Assembly (NCBI GenBank): GCA_030645355.1 | Contig: JAUSNJ010000118.1 | Location: forward strand, 41,855 to 105,854 | DNA length: 64,000 nt | Direction of reading: 5' to 3' | Source of the DNA: Rhodoferax sp. | Lineage (GTDB): Bacteria > Pseudomonadota > Gammaproteobacteria > Burkholderiales > Burkholderiaceae_C | In this document: positions 8,452-17,962 of the stretch, in pieces | How the letters are laid out: every line of letters begins with the position of its first letter | Position numbering within the stretch: the stretch's first letter is position 1 | Made by a program: the position numbers and the translations under genes | Notes under the pieces: generated by a model | What the model was told of the DNA's origin: nothing | The model's input: the letters and a program-made list of their open reading frames with translations, nothing else | Databases searched by the model: none

Positions 8452-11400
8452 TTATACCAACACCCGTTCGATGCCTCCGGCGTTGACCGTTGCCACATAC
8501 TGCGGCATCCAATCCTTGCCCAGAATCTGGTTCGCCATCTCGACCACGATGTAGTCGGCCTCCAGCAGGCCGGTCTTGAGGTCGTCCTGGTAGCGGTTCA
8601 GGCCCATCAGGCAACTCGGGCAGGAGGTGAGTATCTTTACGTTCTGCGCGGCGTCGACGGCGCCGCTGGTACGTAACTGGGCCTCGCCCTTGCGGATTTC
8701 CTCTTCCTTGCGGAAACGCACTTGGGTGGACACGTCCGGACGCGACACCGCCAAGCCGCCACTTTCGCCGCAGCAGCGGTCGCTCTTGAGCACCTTGTCG
8801 CCCACCAGGGCCTTGACGGTCTTCATCGAGTCGCCCAGCTTCATGGGGTTGTGGCAGGGCTCGTGGTACAGGAAGCCGCCCTGGCCGGCCGGCAGCGTGA
8901 TGCCTTTTTCCAGCAGGTATTCGTGGATGTCGATGATGCGGCTGCCGGGGAAGATGTCCTCGAACTTGTAGCCCTGCAACTGGTCATAGCAGGTGCCGCA
9001 GCTCACCACCACGGTTTTGATGTCCAGGTAGTTCAGCGTATTGGCCACGCGGTGGAAGAGCACCCGGTTGTCGGTAATCATCTTCTCGGCCTTGTCGAAC
9101 TGGCCGCTGCCGCGCTGCGGGTAGCCGCAGCACAGGTAGCCCGGGGGCAGCACAGTCTGGACCCCTGCGTGCCACAGCATGGCCTGGGTGGCCAGGCCAA
9201 CCTGGCTGAACAGACGCTCGGAGCCGCAGCCGGGGAAGTAGAACACCGCCTCGGTCTCGCCCGTGGTCGTCTGCGGGTTGCGGATGATGGGCACGTAATC
9301 CGGGTCCTCGATGTCCATCAACGCCCGGGACGTCTTCTTGGGCAGGCCACCGGGCATCTTCTTGTTGATGAAGTGGATGACCTGTTCCTTGATCGGCGCG
9401 GTGCCTACCGTGGCCCGCGGCGCATTGGTCTGCCTGCGCGCCACCAGCGACATCAGGCGATTGCCCAGGCGCTGGCCCTTGAAGCTGAGGTTGGTCAGCG
9501 CATGGGCAAACTGGATGCCGCGAACGCTCTGCGTGCCGATGAACCAGGCCTGGAACTCTGCCATCGGGCGCCAGCTCTTCTTGCCCATCTTGCGCAGCAG
9601 GTTGCGCATGTTCATGGTCACGTCGCCAAAATCGATCTTCACCGGGCACGGCGACAGACACTTGTGGCAGACCGTGCAGTGGTCGGCCACGTCTTCAAAC
9701 TCTTCCCAATGCTTGATGGAGATGCCGCGTCGCGTCTGCTCCTCGTACAAAAAGGCCTCAACCAGCAGCGAGGTGGCCAGGATCTTGTTGCGCGGGCTGT
9801 ACAGCAGGTTGGCGCGTGGCACGTGGGTGGAGCACACCGGCTTGCACTTGCCGCAGCGCAGGCAGTCCTTGACCGAATCCGCAATGGCGCCGATATCGCT
9901 CTGCTGCATGATCAGTGACTCGTGGCCCATCAGGCCAAAGGACGGCGTGTAGGCATCGGTCAGATCGGCATGCGCCGGGAAACCTTGCGTCGAATTGGCC
10001 TCAAGCCCTCGTGTTTGCTGCGTATGTTGCTCTCTATTTCGTAGCAACTTGCCTTTGTTGAAGCGACCTTCGGGATCGACCTTGGCCTTGTACTCCGTGA
10101 AGGGGCGTAGCTCTTCGTCGGTCAGAAACTCCAGCTTGGTGATGCCAATGCCGTGCTCGCCCGAAATCACACCGTCCAGTGAACGTGCCAGCGCCATGAT
10201 GCGCTTGACCGCGCCGTGGGCGGCCTGCAACATGTCGTAGTCGTCGCTGTTGACCGGGATATTGGTGTGCACATTGCCGTCGCCAGCATGCATGTGCAGC
10301 GCCACCCAGACCCGGCCCTTGAGGATGCGCTGGTGGATGGCCGTGCATTCGCTCAGGATGGCTTCGAACGCGCCACCGGTGAAGATGCCTTGCAGTGGCG
10401 CGCGCAGTTGCGTCTTCCAGCTGGCGCGCAGGCTGTGGTCCTGCAATGGGGCAAACAAGCCCTCCACGCCATCCAGCCAGCCCTGCCATTGGGCGCGCAC
10501 CCCGGTGATCAGCGCCAATGCCTGGGCCACCCGGTCTTCCAGTAATTCGGCTGCTGGGATGTCATTGGCGTCGCCACTTTTGCTCAGGGGCAGGCTGCCG
10601 GCCTCAAAAAACTCGGTCAGCGCGTCGCACAACGCCAACTTGTTGGTGAGGCTCAACTCGATGTTGATGCGCTCAATGCCATCGGTGTACTCCGCCATGC
10701 GCGGCAGCGGAATCACGACGTCCTCGTTGATCTTGAAGGCGTTGGTGTGGCGCGAAATGGCCGCCGTCTTTTTGCGGTCCAGCCAGAACTTCTTGCGCGC
10801 CTCGGGGCTGATGGCGACAAAGCCCTCACCGCTGCGCGAATTGGCAATACGCACCACTTCCGAGGTTGCGCGGGCCACGGCATCGGCATCATCCCCGGCG
10901 ATGTCTCCAAACAGGGCCATCTTCGGAAAACCGCCGCGCTTGCTCTTGGTGGCGTAGCCCACCGCCTTCAGGTAGCGGTCGTCCAAGTGCTCCAGACCGG
11001 CCAGCAGCACACCCGAGCGCTTCTGCTCGGCAAACATGAAGTCGATGATTTCCACGATGCTGGGCACGGCGTCCCTGGCATTGCCAAAAAACTCCAGGCA
11101 CACCGTGCGGGTATGGGCCGGCATCTTGTGCACCACCCAGCGCGCGCTGGTGATCAGACCGTCACAGCCCTCCTTCTGGATGCCGGGCAGGCCACTCAAA
11201 AACTTGTCGGTCACGTCCTTGCCCAGTCCTTCCTTGCGGAAGGATTTGCCGGGAATGACCAGTTGCTCGGTGCGCAGCCGGGTCTTGCCGTCGGCCTTGA
11301 AATACTGCAGCTCGAAGCTGGCCACATCCGCATCATGGATCTTGCCCATGTTGTGGTTGATGCGCGTCACCTCCAGCCACTCGGCCTGCGGTGTCACCAT

Positions 11401-12372
11401 GCGCCAGCTGGCCAGATTGTCCAGCGCCGTGCCCCACAGCACAGCCTTCTTGCCACCGGCATTCATGGCGATGTTGCCACCGATGCAGGAGGCCTCGGCG
11501 GACGTGGGATCCACCGCAAACACGTAGCCACCGCGCTCGGCCGCATCGGCCACGCGCTGGGTCACGACGCCGGCTTCGGTCCAGACTGTCGCCACCTCGC
11601 GGTCCATGCCGGGCAGGGTGCGCATCTCCACCTCGGTCATGGCTTCGAGCTTCTCGGTATTGATGACCGCCGACTTCCAGGTCAGCGGAATGGCGCCTCC
11701 GGTATAGCCGGTGCCGCCCCCACGCGGGATGATGGTCAACCCCAGGTCGATACAGCCCTTGACCAAGCCGGCCATTTCCTCCTCGGAGTCGGGGGTCAGC
11801 ACCACAAACGGGTACTCCACGCGCCAGTCGGTGGCGTCCGTCACGTGCGACACACGCGACAGACCGTCAAACTTGATGTTGTCCTTGGCCGTCAGCTTGA
11901 CCAGCGCGCGCTGGGTCTTGCGGCGTAGCGCGCCCACTTCGACCGACGCTGCGTCAAACGCCTGGACTGATGCCCGGGCTGCCACCAGCAATTCGCCGAC
12001 CATCGCATCGCGCTCGGGGTCCACCTGGGGCGTGCGGCGTTTTTCAACTTCCTGCAGGCGGTGGTGCAAGGCTTCTACCAGTTGACCGCGCCGTTTGGGG
12101 TTGTCCAGCAGGTCGTCCTGCAGATAGGGGTTGCGCTGCACAACCCAGATGTCCCCCAGCACCTCATACAGCATGCGGGCCGAACGGCCGGTGCGCCGCT
12201 CGCCACGCAACTGGTTGAGCAGGCCCCAGGCGCGTGCGCCCAGCAAACGGATCACGATTTCGCGGTCGGAAAACGAGGTGTAGTTGTAGGGGATTTCGCG
12301 GATGCGTTCGTGCACATGCGGCTGGGTGCCGGGCGCAGACAGGAGGTGGTTGAGCGAGGTGGGAGCGTTCAT
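8452..12372 (-). CDS. FAD-linked oxidoreductase fused to 4Fe-4S and CCG-domain (GlpC-like) module, DUF3683 N-terminus
   Basis: A 1306-aa fusion. An N-terminal DUF3683-type region (about 1-130) precedes a VAO/PCMH FAD-binding domain with [13 protein letters not shown] (about 212-224) and an FAD-oxidase C-terminal domain carrying [16 protein letters not shown] and [13 protein letters not shown] (to about 770). Two 4Fe-4S motifs follow: [11 protein letters not shown] (about 835) and [12 protein letters not shown] (about 898). Two cysteine-rich CCG domains follow: [18 protein letters not shown] (about 1045-1085) and [14 protein letters not shown] (about 1196). This is the layout of D-lactate/glycolate dehydrogenases (GlcD plus GlcF/GlpC) in one chain. 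The substrate is unknown; a 2-hydroxyacid feeding the quinone pool is inferred. ATG 12372 was preferred. A dispersed repeat is embedded in the inter-domain linker. Confidence 0.88.
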   Translation of the reverse strand: MNAPTSLNHLLSAPGTQPHVHERIREIPYNYTSFSDREIVIRLLGARAWGLLNQLRGERRTGRSARMLYEVLGDIWVVQRNPYLQDDLLDNPKRRGQLVEALHHRLQEVEKRRTPQVDPERDAMVGELLVAARASVQAFDAASVEVGALRRKTQRALVKLTAKDNIKFDGLSRVSHVTDATDWRVEYPFVVLTPDSEEEMAGLVKGCIDLGLTIIPRGGGTGYTGGAIPLTWKSAVINTEKLEAMTEVEMRTLPGMDREVATVWTEAGVVTQRVADAAERGGYVFAVDPTSAEASCIGGNIAMNAGGKKAVLWGTALDNLASWRMVTPQAEWLEVTRINHNMGKIHDADVASFELQYFKADGKTRLRTEQLVIPGKSFRKEGLGKDVTDKFLSGLPGIQKEGCDGLITSARWVVHKMPAHTRTVCLEFFGNARDAVPSIVEIIDFMFAEQKRSGVLLAGLEHLDDRYLKAVGYATKSKRGGFPKMALFGDIAGDDADAVARATSEVVRIANSRSGEGFVAISPEARKKFWLDRKKTAAISRHTNAFKINEDVVIPLPRMAEYTDGIERINIELSLTNKLALCDALTEFFEAGSLPLSKSGDANDIPAAELLEDRVAQALALITGVRAQWQGWLDGVEGLFAPLQDHSLRASWKTQLRAPLQGIFTGGAFEAILSECTAIHQRILKGRVWVALHMHAGDGNVHTNIPVNSDDYDMLQAAHGAVKRIMALARSLDGVISGEHGIGITKLEFLTDEELRPFTEYKAKVDPEGRFNKGKLLRNREQHTQQTRGLEANSTQGFPAHADLTDAYTPSFGLMGHESLIMQQSDIGAIADSVKDCLRCGKCKPVCSTHVPRANLLYSPRNKILATSLLVEAFLYEEQTRRGISIKHWEEFEDVADHCTVCHKCLSPCPVKIDFGDVTMNMRNLLRKMGKKSWRPMAEFQAWFIGTQSVRGIQFAHALTNLSFKGQRLGNRLMSLVARRQTNAPRATVGTAPIKEQVIHFINKKMPGGLPKKTSRALMDIEDPDYVPIIRNPQTTTGETEAVFYFPGCGSERLFSQVGLATQAMLWHAGVQTVLPPGYLCCGYPQRGSGQFDKAEKMITDNRVLFHRVANTLNYLDIKTVVVSCGTCYDQLQGYKFEDIFPGSRIIDIHEYLLEKGITLPAGQGGFLYHEPCHNPMKLGDSMKTVKALVGDKVLKSDRCCGESGGLAVSRPDVSTQVRFRKEEEIRKGEAQLRTSGAVDAAQNVKILTSCPSCLMGLNRYQDDLKTGLLEADYIVVEMANQILGKDWMPQYVATVNAGGIERVLV
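9995..10047. repeat. AGCCCTCGT repeat, in-frame inside the FAD/Fe-S oxidoreductase gene
   Basis: GGCCTCAAGCCCTCGT is followed by CTGCGTATGTTGCT and TTCGTAGCA, matching the roughly 50-bp dispersed repeat described at 20461 block by block. Here it encodes part of the linker (about residues 775-792, Gln/Arg/Thr-rich) between the FAD domain and the first 4Fe-4S motif. Confidence 0.65.
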
Positions 12373-12540
12373 CGGACAGTAGTTTGCGGTCTTGGCAGCC
12401 TGGGAGACCGCTTTGGGCGGGAGGAAGATATTACCGCAGTGCAGCAATCACCTACCCACGGGAGTGGCAAACTCGGCTGGGGCGGCGCCTCTAATGGAAA
12501 TCACCGAGCGCCGAGCACAATCCGATCAGTTTTAATCAGA

Positions 12541-12558
12541 CTGTCACAAAACCTTCAT
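12541..12558 (+). promoter_or_regulatory. Pho box upstream of ugpB
   Basis: CTGTCAC-AAAA-CCTTCAT: two direct 7-bp half-sites spaced 11 bp apart, matching the PhoB consensus CTGTCAT-N4-CTGTCAT at 6/7 and 5/7. It lies 36 bp before the ugpB ATG with room for a -10 around 12571. PhoB control of ugp is established in E. coli, so phosphate-starvation induction is a reasonable inference here. Confidence 0.7.
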
Positions 12559-12594
12559 ACCCTTGCGCGTTTGTACGTACCCAAAGGAACTCCC

Positions 12595-13896
12595 ATGAAA
12601 CTGAAAATCGCCACATTGGCGCTCGGAACAGCACTCTCTTTCAGCGCCCAGGCTCAAACCGAAATCCAGTGGTGGCATTCCATGACCGGAGGACTCAACG
12701 AGTGGGTCAACGACCTGGCCAAGGGATACAACGACAGCCAGAAGGATTTCAAGATCGTTCCCACCTTCAAGGGCAATTACGACGAGTCGATGACAACGGC
12801 CATGGCCGCGTTCCGCGCCGGCAATGCGCCGCACATCCTGCAGGTTTTCGAGGTGGGGACCGCCACCATGATGGCCGCCAAAGGCGCCATCAAGCCGGTG
12901 GGCGAGGTCATGAAACAGGCCGGCGTGCCGTTTGACCCCAAGGCCTATGTGCCCGCGGTAGCTGGTTACTACACGGCGCCCAATGGCGAGATGATGTCGT
13001 TCCCGTTCAACAGCTCGACCACCATCTTCTATTACAACAAGGACGCCTTCAAGGCCGCCGGACTGGACCCCAACCGCGCGCCCAGCACGTGGCCCGAGGT
13101 CACGCTGGCGGCTGCCAAGCTGAAGGCGTCCGGCCACAAGTGCCCGTACACCTCTAGCTGGGTAAGCTGGGTCCATCTGGAGAGCTTCTCCACCTGGCAC
13201 AACACCCTGTTTGCCACCCAGAACAACGGTTTTGGCGGCACCAGTGCACGCCTGGCCTTCAATTCACCGCTGCACCTGCGCCACTTTGACAACCTGTCCA
13301 ACATGTCCAAGCAGGGTCTGTTTGTCTACAAAGGGCGCGCCAGCGTGGCCGTGCCATCCTTCGTGTCCGGTGAGTGCGCCATGATGACCGGTTCCGCGGG
13401 CTCCTACGCCGACGTCAGCAAGGGTGCCAAGTTTGGCTACGGCCTGGCGCCGCTGCCCTATTACCCGGATGTGGAAGGCGCACCGCAGAACACCATCATC
13501 GGCGGCGCCAGCCTGTGGGTCATGGCGGGCAAGAAGCCTGCTGAGTACAAGGGTGTTGCGGACTTCTTCAAGTACCTCTCCAGCCCCGAAATCCAGTCGG
13601 CCAGCCACAAGCGCACCGGCTACCTGCCCATCACCATGGCCGCCTACCAGCTCACCGAGAAGTCCGGCTTCTACAAAGAAAAGCCCGGAACCGACGTGGC
13701 TGTGTCCCAGATGATCCGCAAGACCACCGACAAGTCGCGCGGCATCCGCCTGGGCAATTTTGTGCAGATCCGCACCATCATCGACGAGGAAACCGAAACC
13801 ATCTGGTCCGGCAAAAAGACACCCAAGGAAGCCCTGGAGGCCGCAATGAAGCGCGGCAACGAGCAGCTGGAAAAGTTCGAGCGAGCCAACAAGTAG
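12595..13896 (+). CDS. ugpB: sn-Glycerol-3-phosphate ABC transporter, periplasmic binding protein UgpB
   Basis: A 433-aa extracellular solute-binding protein (family 1). The signal peptide is [20 protein letters not shown]; the mature protein begins near [13 protein letters not shown]. The blocks [35 protein letters not shown] and [19 protein letters not shown] are characteristic of UgpB, which delivers glycerol-3-phosphate and glycerophosphodiesters to the UgpAE permease. An AAGGAA ribosome site precedes the ATG at 12595; the longer upstream frame overlaps the divergent oxidoreductase gene and is not supported. First gene of ugpBAEC-ugpQ; a Pho box lies upstream. Confidence 0.95.
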   Translation: MKLKIATLALGTALSFSAQAQTEIQWWHSMTGGLNEWVNDLAKGYNDSQKDFKIVPTFKGNYDESMTTAMAAFRAGNAPHILQVFEVGTATMMAAKGAIKPVGEVMKQAGVPFDPKAYVPAVAGYYTAPNGEMMSFPFNSSTTIFYYNKDAFKAAGLDPNRAPSTWPEVTLAAAKLKASGHKCPYTSSWVSWVHLESFSTWHNTLFATQNNGFGGTSARLAFNSPLHLRHFDNLSNMSKQGLFVYKGRASVAVPSFVSGECAMMTGSAGSYADVSKGAKFGYGLAPLPYYPDVEGAPQNTIIGGASLWVMAGKKPAEYKGVADFFKYLSSPEIQSASHKRTGYLPITMAAYQLTEKSGFYKEKPGTDVAVSQMIRKTTDKSRGIRLGNFVQIRTIIDEETETIWSGKKTPKEALEAAMKRGNEQLEKFERANK

Positions 13897-13918
13897 CCCC
13901 CCGGCGGACTTCAAGCCC

Positions 13919-14809
13919 ATGGCAGTGGAAAAACGCGTCTTTTTCAGGTCGACCTGGCTGCCGTGGCTGCTTCTGGCCCCGCAGCTGGTCATCGTCGGCG
14001 TGTTTTTCTTCTGGCCGGCCGGGCAAGCCGTGTTGCAGTCCCTGCAGGAGCAGGATGCCTTCGGGCTGAGCGTCAACTGGGTCGGGCTGGACAACTTCAG
14101 GACCCTGCTGTCTGACTCGGCCTACCTGGAGTCGTTCAAGACCACGGCGGTGTTTTCCATCCTGGTGGCGGTACTGGGAATCGCACTTTCACTGTTCCTG
14201 GCCGTCTTTGCCGACCGCATCATTCGCGGCGCACTGGCGTATCGCACCATGCTGATCGTGCCCTACGCCGTAGCACCGGCTGTGGCTGGCGTCTTGTGGG
14301 TCTTCATGTTCTCGCCCTCCATCGGTGTGGTGTCCTACGCGCTGAGCCACTCGCTGGGCTTTGAGTGGAACCATTTGCTCGACTCCGGCCACGCAATGGC
14401 GCTGATCGTCACGGCCGCGGTATGGAAGCAGATTTCCTACAACTTCCTGTTCTTTCTGGCGGGCATGCAGTCAATTCCCAAATCGCTGATCGAAGCGGCT
14501 GCGATGGACGGTGCGCGCCCGTGGCGGCGGTTCTGGACGATACAGTTTCCACTGCTGTCGCCCACCACGTTCTTTCTGCTCGTCATCAACATGGTGTACG
14601 CCTTCTTCGACACCTTCGCCATCATCGATGCCACCACGCACGGTGGCCCCGGACGCGATACGGTGATTCTGGTCTACAAGGTCTACCAGGACGGCTTCAA
14701 AGGGGGCGACATTGGTGGTGCCGCGGCCCAGTCCGTCATCTTGATGCTGGTCGTCATCGCGATGACGGTGTTCCAGTTCCGCTACATCGAAAAGAAAGTG
14801 AACTATTAG
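13919..14809 (+). CDS. ugpA: sn-Glycerol-3-phosphate ABC transporter permease UgpA
   Basis: A 296-aa inner-membrane permease with six predicted hydrophobic segments. The first begins at [19 protein letters not shown]. The cytoplasmic EAA loop that docks the ATPase reads [20 protein letters not shown]. The ending [10 protein letters not shown] is typical of UgpA. It forms the channel heterodimer with UgpE. It starts 22 bp after ugpB and abuts ugpE (the stop is directly followed by the next ATG), so translation is coupled. Confidence 0.95.
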   Translation: MAVEKRVFFRSTWLPWLLLAPQLVIVGVFFFWPAGQAVLQSLQEQDAFGLSVNWVGLDNFRTLLSDSAYLESFKTTAVFSILVAVLGIALSLFLAVFADRIIRGALAYRTMLIVPYAVAPAVAGVLWVFMFSPSIGVVSYALSHSLGFEWNHLLDSGHAMALIVTAAVWKQISYNFLFFLAGMQSIPKSLIEAAAMDGARPWRRFWTIQFPLLSPTTFFLLVINMVYAFFDTFAIIDATTHGGPGRDTVILVYKVYQDGFKGGDIGGAAAQSVILMLVVIAMTVFQFRYIEKKVNY

Positions 14810-15661
14810 ATGGTGGAGCGTCGCCCCTGGCTGGATCTGCTGGCCCACGCCGTCATGGTGTTGGGGCTGCTGATCGTCGCCTTTCCGCTGTACCTGGCGT
14901 TCGTGGCATCGACCCACACCGCGCAGGACATCTTGCAGGCCCCCATGCCCATGCTGCCCGGAGCGCACTTGTGGGACAACTATGTCGCGGCGCTCACCGG
15001 CCAGGGCGGTGGTGCCGGCTCCAACGCGCCGGTGGCACGCATGATGTGGATCAGCCTGGTGACGGCACTGGTCATCACCTTTGGCAAGATCAGCATTTCA
15101 TTGCTGTCGGCATTCGCACTGGTCTACTTCCAGTTTCCGTTTCGCTCCCTGTTCTTCTGGGCCATCTTCATCACCCTGATGCTGCCGGTGGAAGTGCGCA
15201 TCGGCCCGACCTACCAGGTGGTATCCGACTTGGGCATGCTCAACACCTACGCCGGGCTGACGGTGCCGCTGATTGCGTCGGCCACCGCCACCTTTCTGTT
15301 TCGCCAGTTCTTCCTGACCGTGCCCGACGAACTGCTGGAGGCGGCACGCATGGACGGCGCCGGACCCATGCGTTTCTTCAAGGACATCCTGCTGCCGCTG
15401 TCCAGAACGTCCATCGCAGCCCTGTTCGTGATCCAGTTCATCTATGGCTGGAACCAGTACCTGTGGCCGCTGCTGGCCACCACCAGTGAGGACATGTACC
15501 CGGTGGTAGTCGGCATCAAGCGCATGATCGCCGGCGGTGACTCGGGCAACGAATGGAACATCGTGATGGCCACCGCCATCCTGGCCATGCTGCCGCCAGC
15601 GGTGGTGGTGGTCTTCATGCAGCGGTGGTTCATCAAGGGGCTGGTGGATACCGAAAAGTAA
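14810..15661 (+). CDS. ugpE: sn-Glycerol-3-phosphate ABC transporter permease UgpE
   Basis: A 283-aa permease, partner of UgpA. Hydrophobic segments include [20 protein letters not shown] and [17 protein letters not shown]. The EAA loop is [40 protein letters not shown] and the C-terminal [13 protein letters not shown] are characteristic of UgpE. The ATG directly follows the ugpA stop with no gap. A 60-bp gap holding a palindromic repeat separates it from ugpC, which may lower ATPase expression or protect the upstream mRNA. Confidence 0.95.
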   Translation: MVERRPWLDLLAHAVMVLGLLIVAFPLYLAFVASTHTAQDILQAPMPMLPGAHLWDNYVAALTGQGGGAGSNAPVARMMWISLVTALVITFGKISISLLSAFALVYFQFPFRSLFFWAIFITLMLPVEVRIGPTYQVVSDLGMLNTYAGLTVPLIASATATFLFRQFFLTVPDELLEAARMDGAGPMRFFKDILLPLSRTSIAALFVIQFIYGWNQYLWPLLATTSEDMYPVVVGIKRMIAGGDSGNEWNIVMATAILAMLPPAVVVVFMQRWFIKGLVDTEK

Positions 15662-15666
15662 ACCTG

Positions 15667-15710
15667 TTTGCGGGACAGACCTCAGCGAATCGGAGCTCTG
15701 TCCCCAGCTG
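15667..15710. repeat. GGGACAGA...TCTGTCCC palindromic repeat, copy 1 (ugpE-ugpC)
   Basis: TTTGCGGGACAGA and TCTGTCCCCAGCTG are the arms of an 8-bp perfect inverted repeat (15672-15679 and 15697-15704) with a 17-nt centre. The arms and their flanks match the two copies at 57663-57740 on the opposite strand. The form resembles REP-type palindromes. Confidence 0.65.
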
Positions 15711-15721
15711 ATTAAAAGACT

Positions 15722-16738
15722 ATGGCATCTATTTCACTCAAAAACGTCGTCAAGCGCTACGGTACCGGGCCCAAGGCGGTCGCAGTCATTCATGGCGTCA
15801 ATGCCGAGATTGCCCATGGCGAATTCATCGTCATCGTCGGCCCATCGGGTTGCGGCAAGTCCACGCTACTGCGCATGGTGGCCGGGCTGGAAGAGATCAC
15901 CGGTGGTGAGATCGCCATCAACGGCAAGGTCGTCAACGACGTGGAGCCCAGCGACCGCGACATCGCCATGGTGTTCCAGAACTACGCCCTCTACCCCCAC
16001 ATGAGCGTGTTCGACAACATGGCCTACGGCCTGAAGATTGCCAAGGTGCCACTGGACGAAATCAAGACGCGCGTGGACAAGGCGGCCAAGATTCTGGAGA
16101 TTGGCCCGTTCATGGCGCGCAAGCCACGCGAGCTCTCCGGTGGCCAGCGTCAGCGCGTGGCCATGGGTCGTGCCATCGTGCGCCAGCCCCAGGTGTTCCT
16201 GTTTGACGAACCTCTCAGCAATCTGGACGCCAAGCTGCGCGCCCAGACCCGCCTCGAAATCCAAAAACTGCACCGTGAGCTGGGCATCACCTCGCTATTC
16301 GTGACCCACGACCAGGTGGAGGCCATGACGTTGGCCCAGCGGATGATCGTCATGAATGGCGGCGTCATGGAGCAGTTTGGCACGCCCGAAGAGGTCTACA
16401 CCCGCCCGGCCACCACCTTCGTAGCCAGCTTCATCGGCTCACCACCCATGAACCTATTGAAAAACGCACCCGATGCCCAAGCGGGCGTCGTCACCGGCGT
16501 CCGCCCCGAGCATCTGGACATCACGCCCACTGGCTGGGCCTTGCAGGTCGAGGCGGTCGAAATGCTGGGCGCCGAGCGGTTGGTCTATGGCCGTTGGGCC
16601 CACAGCACCACCGACGAACTGGTCATCATCCGCACCGAGGAGTCACACGCCGTGCCCGCGCTGGGTGCCACCATCCACGTCACGCCACGCCCCGGAAAAC
16701 TGCACGCCTTTGACGCCACCACCGGAAAAAGAATATGA
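15722..16738 (+). CDS. ugpC: sn-Glycerol-3-phosphate import ATP-binding protein UgpC
   Basis: A 338-aa ABC ATPase. Walker A is GPSGCGKST (residues 40-48), the ABC signature is [19 protein letters not shown] (about 134), Walker B with D-loop is [14 protein letters not shown], and the H-loop is [15 protein letters not shown] shortened TOBE/MalK-type regulatory domain follows (about 240-338, [25 protein letters not shown]). It energises UgpAE and is probably interchangeable with MalK-family ATPases, as in E. coli. The stop directly abuts repeat 16739-16812, after which ugpQ follows. Confidence 0.95.
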   Translation: MASISLKNVVKRYGTGPKAVAVIHGVNAEIAHGEFIVIVGPSGCGKSTLLRMVAGLEEITGGEIAINGKVVNDVEPSDRDIAMVFQNYALYPHMSVFDNMAYGLKIAKVPLDEIKTRVDKAAKILEIGPFMARKPRELSGGQRQRVAMGRAIVRQPQVFLFDEPLSNLDAKLRAQTRLEIQKLHRELGITSLFVTHDQVEAMTLAQRMIVMNGGVMEQFGTPEEVYTRPATTFVASFIGSPPMNLLKNAPDAQAGVVTGVRPEHLDITPTGWALQVEAVEMLGAERLVYGRWAHSTTDELVIIRTEESHAVPALGATIHVTPRPGKLHAFDATTGKRI

Positions 16739-16812
16739 CCCCCACGCTTGTCGCTGCGCGTACTTCGCTGCCCCCCAAGGGGGCCCTCGCGGCTTGGGGC
16801 GGCCCGGCGCCG
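16739..16812. repeat. CCCCC/GGGGG intergenic repeat, copy 2 (ugpC-ugpQ)
   Basis: The element fills nearly the whole 82-bp ugpC-ugpQ gap: CCCCCACGCTTGTCGCTGCG, then CCCCCCAAGGGGGC, then GGCCCGGCG. The block order and sequences match 6011-6092. A longer frame crossing it is spurious. Confidence 0.6.
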
Positions 16813-16820
16813 CTCACGCC

Positions 16821-17591
16821 ATGACACCCGACCTTCCCGCCTGGCCCTACCCTCGTTGGGTGGCCCACCGAGGCGCTGGCAAGTTGGCACCCGAGAACAC
16901 GCTGGCTGCCTTTCGCGTCGGGGCGAGCCACGGTTTTCGCATGTTCGAGTGCGATGTCAAACTCAGCAGCGATGGCGTGCCTTTTCTGATGCACGACGCC
17001 ACCCTGCAGCGCACCACCAATGCACGCGCCAAGCTGGGGGCCGGCAACAGTGCCGTGGGCGGCGACCACCCCTGGGGTGTGCTGTCGCAGTTGGACGCCG
17101 GCAGTTGGCATTCGCGTGCCTTTGCCGGTGAGCCGCTACCCACGCTGGACAACATCGCTGCCTTTTGCATCCGCAATGGCTATTTCCTGAACATTGAAAT
17201 CAAGCCCACACCGGGTACCGAACGCCATACGGGCGAAGTGGTGGCGCGGGAGGCCGCCCGCCTATGGGCCGGGCAAGCCGTGCCGCCACTGCTGACCTCG
17301 TTTGAACCCGACGCCCTGCGCGGCGCCCTGGACAGCGCACCCGGGCTGCCACGCGGCCTGCTGCTGGACACCCTGTGGAGCGGTTGGCTGGAAACGGCGC
17401 TGACGCTGGACTGCAAGGCCATCGTCTGCAACCACGCCCTGTGGGACCGCAGCAGCGTCACACAGGCCCACAGTGCCGGATTTCGCACGCTGAGCTACAC
17501 CGTCAACGACGAGTGGGCGGCGCAGCGCCTGATGGATCTGGGAACGGACGGCATCATCACCGACCGGGTGGACCTGTTCAGCCCGGTATGA
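16821..17591 (+). CDS. ugpQ: Glycerophosphodiester phosphodiesterase UgpQ
   Basis: A 256-aa cytoplasmic GDPD. WVAHRGAGKLAPENTLAAF carries the conserved HRG..PENT metal/catalytic block, and FECDVKLSSDGVPFLMHD carries the E-x-D and second catalytic histidine. GYFLNIEIKPTPGTE and the final TVNDEWAAQRLMDLGTDGII complete the TIM barrel. It hydrolyses glycerophosphodiesters taken up by UgpBAEC to glycerol-3-phosphate plus alcohol. I placed the start at MTPDLPAWP, since the upstream frame is a repeat. No signal peptide, consistent with UgpQ rather than the periplasmic GlpQ. Confidence 0.93.
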   Translation: MTPDLPAWPYPRWVAHRGAGKLAPENTLAAFRVGASHGFRMFECDVKLSSDGVPFLMHDATLQRTTNARAKLGAGNSAVGGDHPWGVLSQLDAGSWHSRAFAGEPLPTLDNIAAFCIRNGYFLNIEIKPTPGTERHTGEVVAREAARLWAGQAVPPLLTSFEPDALRGALDSAPGLPRGLLLDTLWSGWLETALTLDCKAIVCNHALWDRSSVTQAHSAGFRTLSYTVNDEWAAQRLMDLGTDGIITDRVDLFSPV

Positions 17592-17613
17592 ACGGGCACC
17601 GTAGCGTGGCCCT

Positions 17614-17889
17614 TCAACGCCACCCGCGCCCGCCCGCCCACTGGCTGGTGGCCGCAAAGACCAGCAAGGCCGCGTAGCTGGCCATCTTGCCATCACGGCC
17701 GAAAACCCAGAGGCCGACTCCCAGCGCCACGGCACCAGCTACACAATTGATAGCTGTCTGCGCAATGAATCCGAGGGCTACAGGGGTTTTTTTACTAACG
17801 AGTGGGCCGGACAGGGCCAGCAGCACACCCACGACAACGGCGGGTGCCAGGAAATTGGCCAGGTGATAGAGTTGGTCCAGGAAGCCCAT
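17614..17889 (-). CDS. Small hypothetical membrane protein (2-3 transmembrane segments)
   Basis: A 91-aa hydrophobic protein starting MGFLDQLYHLANFLAPAVV. Segments lie at about 12-30 and 47-67, with a third possible at 73-85. It is convergent with ugpQ and divergent from hemA. ATG 17889 is used; a TTG 15 bp upstream is also open, and neither has a clear ribosome site. Residues about 36-51 (TPVALGFIAQTAINCV) are encoded by a copy of the AGCCCTCGT dispersed repeat, so part of a membrane segment derives from repeat DNA. No family is recognised; the coding call is moderate. Confidence 0.55.
   Translation of the reverse strand: MGFLDQLYHLANFLAPAVVVGVLLALSGPLVSKKTPVALGFIAQTAINCVAGAVALGVGLWVFGRDGKMASYAALLVFAATSQWAGGRGWR
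17738..17783. repeat. AGCCCTCGT repeat inside the small membrane-protein gene
   Basis: Read on the minus strand: CTGTAGCCCTCGGATTCATT, GCGCAGACAGCTATC, then GTGTAGC. All blocks of the repeat family are present, including the terminal GCTA..TAGC hairpin (17738-17754). It lies in frame within the 17614-17889 gene. Confidence 0.7.
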
Positions 17890-17915
17890 GCGGCGTGCCA
17901 GCAACGGCAGTCAGG

Positions 17916-17942
17916 TTGTTGAAGTGGTGACGATTTTATAAT
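17916..17942 (+). promoter_or_regulatory. Possible hemA promoter
   Basis: A perfect -10 TATAAT (17937-17942) lies 21 bp before the hemA ATG, with a weak -35 TTGTTG (17916-17921) at a short 15-bp spacing. The resulting leader would be only about 14 nt and lacks a ribosome site. Confidence 0.4.
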
Positions 17943-17962
17943 TGCTCTTTAATCCCGAATAT

